Source: Burkholderiaceae bacterium (GTDB lineage: Bacteria > Pseudomonadota > Gammaproteobacteria > Burkholderiales > Burkholderiaceae_B). From it: a stretch of DNA of 64,000 nt. The DNA is taken from positions 19,103-83,102 of the forward strand of contig JADZBO010000015.1 in assembly GCA_020851995.1 (NCBI GenBank). Reading direction: 5' to 3'. Positions 43,383 to 52,464 of the stretch are shown piece after piece. The notes beneath the pieces were generated by a model. The model was not told where the DNA came from. It ran no database searches and saw only the letters and a program-made list of their open reading frames with translations. The position numbers were made by a program, and so were the translations under genes. The stretch's first letter is position 1, and every line of letters starts with the position of its first letter.

Positions 43383-45362
43383 ATGCGCAAGTCAACAATC
43401 GATACGATCTCCGAGGCGACATTGGCGAGATCGTTGTTGCAGTTGCCGCGCCCAATCAAGCGTCTGGTCGCGTTGGCCGTCGATGGGTTCATGTGCATTT
43501 TCGCCACGTGGGCAGCGTTATCGCTCCGCCTTGAAACGTGGGTCGGGTTAACTCCGCAATTCCTGGTTGCGTCTGCTTTGTCGCTGGTGGTTGGACTATA
43601 TCTTTTTACACGATTTGGTCTGTATCGGGCGATTTTCCGGTATTCGGGCTGGAATGCAATGATGGGGGTGATCAAGGCCTTTGTACTTTATGGCCTGATT
43701 TACATGGTGGTGTTCACGTTCGTCGGAGTCGGTGGCGTACCGCGGACAGTTGGCATTATCCAGCCCATGCTGCTGATCATTGGTGTCGGCACGAGCCGTG
43801 TGCTGGTCCGCCATTTACTCAATGCTCATAATCAAAAGATCCGTTCAAAAAACAAAGCGCGCGGCGTCCTGATTTATGGCGCGGGGTTTGCCGGGCAGCA
43901 ACTGGCGGCCGCCATGGCCGCTGCGCCAGAGTTCCGGGTTGTCGGATTCATTGACGATGACAAGCGGATGCAAGGCCATCACCTCGATGGCAGGAGAATT
44001 CACGATCCCGCCAGCCTCGGCGAATTGATTCGATCCCGGGGCGTGGACGATATTCTCCTGGCGGTTCCCTCCGCCACAAAACTTCAGCGTGCGGCGATTA
44101 TTGAAAAGCTGCTTGCCTATCCTGTACAGGTGCGCACACTGCCCGCCATCACCGATCTGGCGTCCGGTCGGGTGACGCTGAGCGATGTGCGCAATGTCGA
44201 AATTGAAGATCTGCTGGGGCGTGATACGGTTGCACCGGACGACAAGCTGCTGGCGATGCATAATCGCGGCAAAGTCGTGATGGTCAGCGGGGCCGGGGGG
44301 AGCATCGGCGGCGAGTTGTGCCGGCAGATTCTGCGAACCGGGCCCTCCCGACTGTTGCTGGTCGATCACAGCGAATATGCGCTCTACGAGATCCATCAGG
44401 CATTGCTTGCAATGGCCCAGTCGTTGCGTCTTTCACAGACGGTGGTGGTGCCACTGCTGGGATCGGTGCTCGACGAAACCCGCATGCGCGACATCATGCA
44501 AACCTGGCATCCGGCTACTGTTTACCACGCTGCCGCGTACAAGCATGTTCCGATGGTCGAGCATAACCTCGCCCAGGGTCTGCGAAACAACATCATCGGC
44601 ACCTTCGTGCTTGCGCGCGCATCGCGCGAATTCAACGTCAGTCAGTTTGTGCTGATCAGCACGGACAAGGCCGTGCGCCCGACCAATGTCATGGGCGCCA
44701 GCAAACGGCTTGCCGAGCAGCTTCTGCAGGCACTTGCCACGCAATCGATGTTCAGCGGTTCAGCAAACCCGGCAACCTGTTTCTCGATGGTCCGATTTGG
44801 CAATGTGCTCGATTCGTCGGGATCCGTGGTGCCGCTGTTTCGTAAGCAGATTCAGGGCGGTGGGCCGGTCACGCTGACGCATCCGGATGTGACCCGCTAC
44901 TTCATGACGGTCGAAGAGGCGGCGCAACTTGTCATTCAGGCGGGTGCCATGGCTCAGGGCGGCGAGGTGTTCGTGCTTGACATGGGCGATCCAGTCCGTA
45001 TCGCGGATTTGGCCCGCAGGATGGTTGAGCTTTCCGGTCTGAAAATTCGTGATCAGGACTCGACAGAGGGGGATGTCGAGATCCGTGTCACGGGCTTGCG
45101 CCCTGGCGAGAAACTCTACGAGGAACTACTGATCGGCAATAATCCCCAGCCGACAATCCACCCAAGGATCATGAAGGCCCACGAAGAGTTCCTGCCGTGG
45201 GATCAGCTTGAAGTCCGGCTCGATGAACTGGAAGTTGCACTTGAGCGCAATGACGTGTTGCGTCTGAGCGAGATGCTGATCGATTTGGTGCCTGATTATC
45301 AGCCTTCCGTTGAGTTGGTGGATTGGGTCTACGTCGGGCGGCGCGAACAGCAGCGGGCATGA
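43383..45362 (+). CDS. membrane-anchored nucleotide-sugar 4,6-dehydratase (WbpM/CapD/FlaA1 type)
   Basis: 659 residues. Four N-terminal membrane helices (about 25-130) precede a first Rossmann-like domain (GAGFAGQQLAAAM, about 165) and the catalytic extended SDR domain (about 295-620) with VSGAGGSIGGELCRQIL, VLISTDKAVRPTNVMGASKR and LTHPDVTRYFMTVEEA. In this class the usual YxxxK is MGASK with Met in place of Tyr, as in WbpM and PglF. It converts UDP-GlcNAc to a 4-keto-6-deoxy sugar for O-antigen or capsule. Only wecB accompanies it in this window. Confidence 0.93.
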   Translation: MRKSTIDTISEATLARSLLQLPRPIKRLVALAVDGFMCIFATWAALSLRLETWVGLTPQFLVASALSLVVGLYLFTRFGLYRAIFRYSGWNAMMGVIKAFVLYGLIYMVVFTFVGVGGVPRTVGIIQPMLLIIGVGTSRVLVRHLLNAHNQKIRSKNKARGVLIYGAGFAGQQLAAAMAAAPEFRVVGFIDDDKRMQGHHLDGRRIHDPASLGELIRSRGVDDILLAVPSATKLQRAAIIEKLLAYPVQVRTLPAITDLASGRVTLSDVRNVEIEDLLGRDTVAPDDKLLAMHNRGKVVMVSGAGGSIGGELCRQILRTGPSRLLLVDHSEYALYEIHQALLAMAQSLRLSQTVVVPLLGSVLDETRMRDIMQTWHPATVYHAAAYKHVPMVEHNLAQGLRNNIIGTFVLARASREFNVSQFVLISTDKAVRPTNVMGASKRLAEQLLQALATQSMFSGSANPATCFSMVRFGNVLDSSGSVVPLFRKQIQGGGPVTLTHPDVTRYFMTVEEAAQLVIQAGAMAQGGEVFVLDMGDPVRIADLARRMVELSGLKIRDQDSTEGDVEIRVTGLRPGEKLYEELLIGNNPQPTIHPRIMKAHEEFLPWDQLEVRLDELEVALERNDVLRLSEMLIDLVPDYQPSVELVDWVYVGRREQQRA

Positions 45363-45432
45363 CCCGGATGGCTGGGTCCGGGACTGCGCTGTCGGTCCCT
45401 GGTGTTAAAATCGCGAAGTTTTCCGAATCATG

Positions 45433-45454
45433 GCGCGGCTCGGCCGCGCTTTTT
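45433..45454 (+). terminator. terminator-like hairpin directly upstream of thrS
   Basis: Stem GCGCGGC / GCCGCGC with loop TCG followed by five T, ending 17 bases before the thrS ATG. A TTAAAAT at about 45403-45409 could be the thrS -10 element, which would place this hairpin in the thrS leader. Confidence 0.7.
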
Positions 45455-45471
45455 GTGACCCAAATACCCAG

Positions 45472-47421
45472 ATGATCGTCATTACCTTGCCCGATGGCTC
45501 GCAGCGCCAGTACCCTGGTCCCATCACCGTGGCCGAAGTTGCGCAATCCATTGGCACAGGCCTGGCTCGTGCGGCTCTGGGCGGACGCGTCACCGAGTAT
45601 GGCAAGACGCGTCTCGTCGACACCATTCACCGCATTGAGCACGATGCTGAACTTGCCATCATCACCGCCAAGGATCCCGAAGGGCTGGATCTGATCCGCC
45701 ACTCCACCGCGCACTTGCTCGCCTATGCGGTCAAGTCGTTGTTTCCGGATGCGCAGGTCACCATCGGGCCGGTGATCGAAAACGGCTTTTATTACGATTT
45801 CTCGTACAAACGCCCGTTCACGCCTGAAGACCTCACCGCGATCGAAAACAAGATGGCCGAACTCGTCAGGAAGGACGAGGTCGTGACGCGCGAAGTCTGG
45901 CTGCGCGATGAAGCGGTTGCTTTTTTCAAGGGACTCGGCGAGAACTACAAGGCCGAACTGATTGCCGCCATCCCGGGGAATGAACCCATTACCCTGTACC
46001 GTGAGGGCGATTTCGTCGATTTGTGCCGCGGCCCCCACGTGCCGAGCACAGGCAAGCTCAAGGTCTTCAAGCTGATGAAGCTTGCGGGTGCCTACTGGCG
46101 CGGCGACAGCAAGAACGAAATGCTGCAGCGCATCTACGGCACCGCCTGGGCGACCAAGGAAGATCAGCAAGCCTACCTGACCATGCTCGAGGAGGCTGAG
46201 CGCCGCGATCATCGCAAACTCGGCCGCGACCTGGATCTTTTCCACTTCCAGGACGAAGGCCCGGGTCTGATTTTCTGGCACCCGAAGGGCTGGGCGATCT
46301 GGCAGCAAGTCGAGCAATACATGCGCCAGGTCTACCGTGATAACGGGTACCAGGAAGTCAAGGCACCGCAGATTCTTGATATCTCGCTCTGGAAAAAGAC
46401 TGGTCACTGGGACAATTACCGTGAGAACATGTTCACGACGGAGTCCGAGAACCGCATGTACGGACTCAAGCCCATGAATTGTCCGGGACATGTCCAGATT
46501 TTCAACGCGGGCCTGCGGTCCTACCGCGACCTGCCGTTGCGCTATGGCGAGTTTGGTCAATGCCACCGCAATGAGCCCTCAGGGTCGTTGCACGGCATGA
46601 TGCGTGTTCGAGGTTTTACGCAGGATGATGGTCACATCTTCTGCACCGAGGATCAGTTACAGGACGAGTGCGCGGATTTCACTTCTCTGTTGCAGAAGGT
46701 GTATGCCGATTTCGGTTTTACCGAAGTTCTTTACAAAGTCGCCACGCGCCCCGAAAAGCGCATCGGCAGCGACGAGGTTTGGGATAAGGCGGAAGCCGCG
46801 CTCATGGAGAGCCTGCGGCGTACCGGGTGTACTTACGAAGTGTCACCGGGCGAGGGTGCCTTTTATGGCCCGAAGATCGAATACACCCTGAAGGACGCGA
46901 TTGGCCGTCACTGGCAATGCGGCACGATTCAGGTCGATTTTTCGATGCCGCAACGCTTGGGCGCCGAGTTCGTCGATGCCAGCGATCAACGCGTGGCGCC
47001 AGTCATGTTGCACCGCGCGATCCTGGGTTCGCTGGAACGATTTATCGGTATGTTGATCGAAAACCACGCTGGCGCGATGCCCGCTTGGCTGGCGCCCGTG
47101 CAGGCAGTCGTGTGCTGTATTTCAGAGCCAGCGGCAGACTATGCGGCGCAAATCACACAAGGCCTGAAAAAACAAGGATTTAGAGTAGAATCCGACTTGC
47201 GCGGCGAGAAAATTACTTACAAAATCCGCGAACACAGCTTGCAAAAAGTTCCTTATATTCTGGTGGTTGGTGAAAAAGAGCGCCAGAATGGGGCTGTTGC
47301 AGTGCGCGGTCGCGGTGGCCTCGATCTGGGCGTGATGTCCATCGGGGAGTTTTCTGCGCTGCTTTCCGAAGACGTGGCATTTCGCCGCAATTCTGGTTCG
47401 CCCGTGACGAAGGCGTCCTAA
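45472..47421 (+). CDS. thrS: threonyl-tRNA synthetase
   Basis: 649 residues, class II aminoacyl-tRNA synthetase. An N-terminal TGS domain (about 1-62), the editing domain with [16 protein letters not shown], the catalytic core with motif 2 [20 protein letters not shown] in outline, and [10 protein letters not shown] with the zinc-binding Cys are all visible. The anticodon-binding domain follows, ending about residue 640. The ATG at 45472 (MIVITLPDG) is the family start. An in-frame ATG at 45430 is rejected because it would include the hairpin. Confidence 0.97.
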   Translation: MIVITLPDGSQRQYPGPITVAEVAQSIGTGLARAALGGRVTEYGKTRLVDTIHRIEHDAELAIITAKDPEGLDLIRHSTAHLLAYAVKSLFPDAQVTIGPVIENGFYYDFSYKRPFTPEDLTAIENKMAELVRKDEVVTREVWLRDEAVAFFKGLGENYKAELIAAIPGNEPITLYREGDFVDLCRGPHVPSTGKLKVFKLMKLAGAYWRGDSKNEMLQRIYGTAWATKEDQQAYLTMLEEAERRDHRKLGRDLDLFHFQDEGPGLIFWHPKGWAIWQQVEQYMRQVYRDNGYQEVKAPQILDISLWKKTGHWDNYRENMFTTESENRMYGLKPMNCPGHVQIFNAGLRSYRDLPLRYGEFGQCHRNEPSGSLHGMMRVRGFTQDDGHIFCTEDQLQDECADFTSLLQKVYADFGFTEVLYKVATRPEKRIGSDEVWDKAEAALMESLRRTGCTYEVSPGEGAFYGPKIEYTLKDAIGRHWQCGTIQVDFSMPQRLGAEFVDASDQRVAPVMLHRAILGSLERFIGMLIENHAGAMPAWLAPVQAVVCCISEPAADYAAQITQGLKKQGFRVESDLRGEKITYKIREHSLQKVPYILVVGEKERQNGAVAVRGRGGLDLGVMSIGEFSALLSEDVAFRRNSGSPVTKAS

Positions 47422-47442
47422 CCTTTACAGGAGTTGTCAAAC

Positions 47443-47988
47443 ATCGCAACAGATAAACCCCATCGCATCAACGGTGAAATCCGCGTTCCCGAGGTGCGTT
47501 TACTAGGTCTTGAGGGCGAGCAGCTCGGCATCGTCAAGACGTTCGATGCGGTTCGCATGGCCGAAGAGGCTGAGGTTGACCTGGTCGAGATCGCGCCCAA
47601 CGCCGAACCGCCGGTTTGCCGCCTGATGGACTACGGCAAATTCAAATACCAAGAGCAGAAGCGCCAGGCCGAGGCCCGCGCCAAGCAGAAAATCATCCAG
47701 GTCAAGGAAGTCAAATTCCGTCCGGCCACGGATGAAGGTGACTATCAGGTCAAGCTGCGCAATCTCAAGCGATTTCTTGACGAGGGCGACAAAGCCAAAG
47801 TCACGCTTCGATTCCGCGGTCGTGAAATGGCTCACCAGGAACTCGGCATGCGCGTACTCGAACGCGTTCGCGATGACCTGACCGAAATGGCTGTCGTCGA
47901 GGCGATGCCCAAGCTGGAAGGTCGTCAGATGGTGATGGTGCTCGCACCTCGCAAGAAGGGCCCGGCCAAGAGCGAAGCGGCGGCATGA
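47443..47988 (+). CDS. infC: translation initiation factor IF-3
   Basis: About 181 residues. N-domain [23 protein letters not shown], linker, and C-domain with the basic [26 protein letters not shown] segment. The ribosome binding site AGGAG ends at 47433. No ATG is present. A TTG at 47434 touches the Shine-Dalgarno directly and is too close. An ATC at 47443 is 9 bases away and gives [11 protein letters not shown], so I choose a non-canonical AUC start. IF-3 discriminates against such codons, which underlies autoregulation in E. coli (AUU). 3' end overlaps gshB by 4 bp. Confidence 0.9.
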   Translation: MATDKPHRINGEIRVPEVRLLGLEGEQLGIVKTFDAVRMAEEAEVDLVEIAPNAEPPVCRLMDYGKFKYQEQKRQAEARAKQKIIQVKEVKFRPATDEGDYQVKLRNLKRFLDEGDKAKVTLRFRGREMAHQELGMRVLERVRDDLTEMAVVEAMPKLEGRQMVMVLAPRKKGPAKSEAAA

Positions 47989-48962
47989 TGCTGAACGTGC
48001 TGTTCGTGCTGGATCCGCTCCTCGAGCTCAAGGCCTACAAGGACAGTTCAGTGGCCATGATGCGGGCTCTGGCCGCCCGCGGGCATGCGATCAGCGTGGC
48101 GATGCAGGGGGATTTGTTCATCCTGGAAGGGCGGGTGTACGCGCGCGCGCTCCCGATTTCAATGATCCCGCATGCCGATCTTCACACCCATGACTGGTGG
48201 CAGGCCGCCGGCGACGAAGCCGACATTGCGCTTGACCAGTTCAGCGCGGTGGTGATGCGCAAGGATCCGCCTTTCGACATGGAATACGTCTACACGACGA
48301 ACCTGCTCGAATACGCGGAACTCACCGGCGCGCGCGTGTTCAACGGCGGCGCAGCAATTCGCAATCACCCTGAAAAGCTGGCGATTACCGAGTTTCCGCA
48401 GTTCACCGTGCCGACACTCGTGTCGCGGGACATGCTGCGGATCAAGGCGTTTCATGCGCAGTATCAGGACGTCATCGTCAAACCGCTTGACGGTATGGGC
48501 GGGACGGGGGTTTTCCGACTGGGTACTGGCGATCCCAACCTGAATGCGATTCTTGAGTCACTGACCGACAATGGCCGTCGAACCATCATGGCGCAGCGCT
48601 ACATCCCGGAGATCAAATCCGGTGACAAGCGCGTCTTGCTGATCGGTGGTGAACCAGTGCCGTATTGCCTGGCACGCATTCCGCTGGCCGGGGAAACCCG
48701 GGGGAATCTCGCCGCAGGCGGGCGCGGCGTTGCGCAGCCGCTTTCGCCACGGGATTGGGAAATCGCCCGCGCGATTGCGCCCAAACTGAACGCGCGCGGC
48801 CTGATGCTCGTTGGTCTGGACATCATCGGTGAATATCTCACCGAAATCAACGTGACTAGCCCGACCTGCTTCGTTGAGATCACCGAACAGACTGGATTTG
48901 ACGTTGCGGGCCGGTTTGCTGACGCACTTGAAGCCGCGGTCTCGACCGGGACCGCCGGATGA
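47985..48962 (+). CDS. gshB: glutathione synthetase
   Basis: 325 residues, ATP-grasp enzyme joining gamma-glutamylcysteine and glycine. [22 protein letters not shown] opens the family pattern. The ATP-grasp elements are [33 protein letters not shown] and [15 protein letters not shown]. Its start overlaps the infC stop (ATGA), which is unusual because infC is normally followed by rpmI. Its stop overlaps the EIIA gene. Confidence 0.96.
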   Translation: MMLNVLFVLDPLLELKAYKDSSVAMMRALAARGHAISVAMQGDLFILEGRVYARALPISMIPHADLHTHDWWQAAGDEADIALDQFSAVVMRKDPPFDMEYVYTTNLLEYAELTGARVFNGGAAIRNHPEKLAITEFPQFTVPTLVSRDMLRIKAFHAQYQDVIVKPLDGMGGTGVFRLGTGDPNLNAILESLTDNGRRTIMAQRYIPEIKSGDKRVLLIGGEPVPYCLARIPLAGETRGNLAAGGRGVAQPLSPRDWEIARAIAPKLNARGLMLVGLDIIGEYLTEINVTSPTCFVEITEQTGFDVAGRFADALEAAVSTGTAG

Positions 48963-49354
48963 TTGCGATCATGGTGGTGGCCCACTCGCCGTTGGCGAGT
49001 GCGCTGGTTGAAACCGCAGCTTATGTACTGGGCCGCGACCCGGACGTCACTGCCGTCGATGTCCTGCCGAACGAATGTGCGGTGGACTGCAGCGAAGCGC
49101 TTGCGCGCCGTATGATGGACGCTGACCGGGGTGATGGCGTGCTCGTGCTGACCGATCTGCCAGGGGCATCGCCGGCAAATATCGCGTGCGCGGCCAGCCA
49201 GCGTGCCCGGGCCGACGGCACGCCCTGTTGCGTTCTCGGTGGTGTGAACGAATCGATGTTGCTGCGCGCGATCAATTACCGGCAAGGCAATCTTGAAGAT
49301 GTGGCCACCAGTGCCCTGGCAGGTGCCACACAGGCATTGTTGCGTGTAGACTGA
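48959..49354 (+). CDS. PTS mannose-type EIIA protein
   Basis: 131 residues of the EIIA-Man family. The phosphoryl-accepting His9 is in MVVAHSPLASAL, and the DLPGASPANIACA loop matches. No EIIB/C/D components are nearby. With ptsH and ptsI it forms a regulatory phospho-relay without a sugar permease, as known in Bordetella-like bacteria. Start overlaps gshB by 4 bp. Confidence 0.9.
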   Translation: MIAIMVVAHSPLASALVETAAYVLGRDPDVTAVDVLPNECAVDCSEALARRMMDADRGDGVLVLTDLPGASPANIACAASQRARADGTPCCVLGGVNESMLLRAINYRQGNLEDVATSALAGATQALLRVD

Positions 49355-49457
49355 CGTCCGTGGCGTGCCAGTGTTTGCACAGGGACAGGGCAGTTTCCGA
49401 CCCCGGCGCACCATTTCGACCCATCACTGATCCGATCGATTGCACTCCAGACCAACT

Positions 49458-49727
49458 ATGCCCCAGGTAGACATCGTTGTATCCAACAAGTTGGGCTTGC
49501 ATGCCCGTGCTGCGGCCAAACTGACCCAGTTGGCCAGCCGGTTCAGCAGCGAAATTTACATCGCCAAGGGAACTCGGCGGGTCAATGCCAAGAGCATCAT
49601 GGGTGTGATGATGCTGGCGGCGGGTCTTGGCACCACGGTGGTGGTCGATGCAACGGGCGGCGATGCGGATCGCGCGCTCAGCGAAATCCAGGCGCTGTTC
49701 AATGACAAATTCGGCGAAGGCCAATAG
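49458..49727 (+). CDS. ptsH: phosphocarrier protein HPr
   Basis: 89 residues. The active His lies in NKLGLHARAAAKLTQL (about residue 15-16), and the Ser-46-like regulatory segment reads RVNAKSIMGVMMLAAG. It passes phosphate from EI to EIIA. ATG at 49458 is the family start; 49440 would add six residues. The end overlaps the ptsI start. Confidence 0.95.
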   Translation: MPQVDIVVSNKLGLHARAAAKLTQLASRFSSEIYIAKGTRRVNAKSIMGVMMLAAGLGTTVVVDATGGDADRALSEIQALFNDKFGEGQ

Positions 49728-51465
49728 CGTCACAAGCCCCCACGGTGGCGGCCCCCTGTTGTGCCTGTATGGGCAGGGCGTCGCGCGGGGCTATGCGATC
49801 GGGCGAGCGGTGGTCATGGGCGCTACCGCGCTCGAAGTCATGCACTACCGTATCACTGACGACGCTGTGGCAGCCGAAAAAGAACGTCTCAAGCGCGCGA
49901 TCTACATGGCAAGACGCGAAATCCAGGAACTCGGCGATACGCTGCCCGACGATGCACCGCGCGAACTTGGCGCATTACTCGGTGTCCATGGCATGTTGCT
50001 GGCTGATCCCTTGCTGGCCGAAGAGGCATACGCCCTCATTGAAAACAAGCATTACAACGCCGAATGGGCGCTGACCACGCAGGGTCAGTTGCTGGGCGAA
50101 CAGTTTGCCGCGATGGAAGACGAGTATCTGCGCGAAAGGGCCGCTGATGTGCGTCAGGTGATTGAGCGTGTTTTGCACGAACTGGCCGGTACCCGCGGAA
50201 TCATGTGTCTCAGCCATGAAGAGGATTCCGACGATCCGCTGATCGTGGTCGCGCACGACATATCCCCCGCCGACATGATTCGCCTGCGCGGCGCACGATT
50301 CGCCGGGTTTGCGACAGACCTCGGGGGCCCGACCTCGCATACCGCGATCGTTGCGCGCAGTATGGGCGTGCCCGCCGTTGTCGCTCTGGGGCATGTGCGT
50401 AACCTGGTGCGCGATGGCGACATCATCGTCGTCGATGGCGCCAACGGCGCTGTGCTGGTGAATCCGCCGGATCGCGCGCTGCAGGAATATCGCCAGTTGC
50501 AGCGCGAGTACGTTGACGCGCGTGCTGAGCTCGCGCTCCTGCGCGATGTGCCGGCGGAGACGCTCGATGGCATCGCAATCACGCTCCACGCCAATATCGA
50601 AATGCCCGAGGAGGCTGAACTCGCGCTGGCTAACGGCGCAACCGGGATTGGTTTGTTTCGCAGTGAATTCCTGTTCATGGGCCGCCCTGATCTGCCCACT
50701 GAGGAAGAGCAGTACATGGCGTATGCTGCGGTCGTGCGTGTGATGAAAGACCGTCCCGTCACGATCCGCACGCTGGATATTGGCGCTGACAAGACGATTG
50801 ATGGCGAAGCCACCGTTGCGACCAACCCGGCGCTTGGCCAGCGTGCGATCCGCTATTGCCTCGCACGGCCGGAGCTCTTTGCGACGCAGTTACGCGCCAT
50901 CCTGCGCGCTTCGGCGCTTGGCAACGTCAGAATCCTGATCCCGATGATCGCGCACATGCACGAGGTGATGGCGACCAAGGACGCGATTGCGGCCGCCAAG
51001 CGCGAGCTGGATGCACGGGGTCAGGCCTATGCCAGCCACATCGAACTCGGTGCCATGGTCGAGGTGCCTGCCATTGCCATCGCAATCGAACCTTTTGCGA
51101 GCGCGCTGGATTTTCTGTCGATCGGAACAAACGATCTGATTCAATACACGCTGGCGATCGATCGTGCAGATAACGATGTGGCTGGTCTTTACGATCCGCT
51201 GCATCCTGCAGTGCTGCGCCTGATTGCCAATACGATCAATGCCGGCGTTGGCGCAGGTAAGCCTGTGTCGGTTTGCGGTGAAATGGCCGGAGATCCTCTC
51301 CTGACCCGGCTGCTGCTCGGCCTGGGTCTGACCTCTTTCTCAATGCATCCGCAGCAACTGCTCGACGTCAAGCGTGAGATCCGCGGTGCCCATTCAAATG
51401 CGCTTCGCATGAAGGTCGCTGCGTCGCTCAACCGGGGCCATGCCGTCGACCCCGTCGCTCTTTAG
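49702..51465 (+). CDS. ptsI: phosphoenolpyruvate-protein phosphotransferase (enzyme I)
   Basis: 587 residues. The N-terminal phospho-His domain has GGPTSHTAIVARSMGVPAVV; the C-terminal PEP-binding barrel has IGLFRSEFLFMGR, VTIRTLDIGADK and FLSIGTNDLIQYTLAIDRAD, and the essential Cys is in VSVCGEMAGDP. It transfers phosphate from PEP to HPr. ATG at 49702 lies inside the 3' end of ptsH (26 bp overlap). The in-frame upstream ATG at 49627 would lie deeper in ptsH and is unlikely. The stop nearly touches the convergent glnK stop. Confidence 0.95.
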   Translation: MTNSAKANSVTSPHGGGPLLCLYGQGVARGYAIGRAVVMGATALEVMHYRITDDAVAAEKERLKRAIYMARREIQELGDTLPDDAPRELGALLGVHGMLLADPLLAEEAYALIENKHYNAEWALTTQGQLLGEQFAAMEDEYLRERAADVRQVIERVLHELAGTRGIMCLSHEEDSDDPLIVVAHDISPADMIRLRGARFAGFATDLGGPTSHTAIVARSMGVPAVVALGHVRNLVRDGDIIVVDGANGAVLVNPPDRALQEYRQLQREYVDARAELALLRDVPAETLDGIAITLHANIEMPEEAELALANGATGIGLFRSEFLFMGRPDLPTEEEQYMAYAAVVRVMKDRPVTIRTLDIGADKTIDGEATVATNPALGQRAIRYCLARPELFATQLRAILRASALGNVRILIPMIAHMHEVMATKDAIAAAKRELDARGQAYASHIELGAMVEVPAIAIAIEPFASALDFLSIGTNDLIQYTLAIDRADNDVAGLYDPLHPAVLRLIANTINAGVGAGKPVSVCGEMAGDPLLTRLLLGLGLTSFSMHPQQLLDVKREIRGAHSNALRMKVAASLNRGHAVDPVAL

Positions 51466-51466
51466 C

Positions 51467-51907
<441 letters not shown>

Positions 51908-51951
51908 TTAATGATCCCATCCGTGCGAGCTGAACCGAATCGTGTACTCTT

Positions 51952-51968
51952 TGCACTAATATGGTGCA
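51952..51968. promoter_or_regulatory. NtrC-like enhancer site
   Basis: TGCACTAATATGGTGCA is a dyad that matches E. coli NtrC sites (TGCACCA / TGGTGCA type). Its centre is about 127 bp upstream of the predicted glnK start of transcription, a normal enhancer distance. Its right half opens a 12-bp repeat array. Confidence 0.8.
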
Positions 51969-52032
51969 TGAGTTGGTGCATAAGTTGGTACATGAGTTGG
52001 TGCGTTAGTTGATGCATTGGTTGGTGCATACT
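51961..52032 (+). repeat. 12-bp tandem repeat, 6 copies, carrying NtrC half-sites
   Basis: Six units of 12 bp (51961-52032), consensus TTGGTGCATGAG. Each starts with a GGTGCA-type half-site (GGTGCA at 51963, 51975 and 52023; variants GGTACA, GGTGCG and GATGCA between). It lies between the divergent genes glnK and ubiK. Confidence 0.88.
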
Positions 52033-52113
52033 GAGTCCGGATTTTGGTCGGACTGCACGCGCCTTTCCAGGGCAATCCGCTAAAATAACTTGGTCTACAT
52101 GCTGGAGAGCACA

Positions 52114-52371
52114 ATGAACCGCAATGCCTGGTTTGAAGATTTTCAAAAGAACGTCTCCGACCTGATTGCCCGGAGTCCGGCTGCGGATATAGAGCGCAAT
52201 GTGAAAGCATTCGCCGGTCAGGCCTTCAACCGCATGGATCTGATCACGCGTGAAGAGTTCGACATTCAGGCCGATTTGCTCAAGCGGGCGCAGCAGCGTG
52301 CCGATGACCTGGAAAAGCAATTGCTCGCACTTGAGCAACGCGTCAACGCGATGGAAAACAACCGCGGCTGA
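52114..52371 (+). CDS. ubiK: UbiK (YqiC) ubiquinone biosynthesis accessory factor
   Basis: 85 residues. A membrane-fusogenic protein with an N-terminal amphipathic segment and C-terminal coiled coil (LTREEFDIQADLLKRAQQRADDLEKQL in outline, ending in AMENN). This is the BMFP family (UbiK), which helps the Ubi complex in aerobic ubiquinone synthesis. Start at 52114; an upstream in-frame ATG at 52090 adds eight residues. TAAAAT near 52081 may be a -10 element. Divergent from glnK. Confidence 0.88.
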   Translation: MNRNAWFEDFQKNVSDLIARSPAADIERNVKAFAGQAFNRMDLITREEFDIQADLLKRAQQRADDLEKQLLALEQRVNAMENNRG

Positions 52372-52439
52372 CATCCGCCTCGCATGGTGGATCAGATGGT
52401 CCTGCCCTGCTGACGACTTGCCGGGTGTTGTCTGATACT

Positions 52440-52457
52440 TCCGGGCTTTTGCCCGGA
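52440..52457 (+). promoter_or_regulatory. hairpin overlapping the comM ribosome binding site
   Basis: TCCGGGC / GCCCGGA stem with TTTT loop. Its right arm shares GGA with the likely Shine-Dalgarno GGAGG (52455-52459) of comM (ATG 52465), so folding could mask part of it. Confidence 0.6.
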
Positions 52458-52464
52458 GGCGTTG

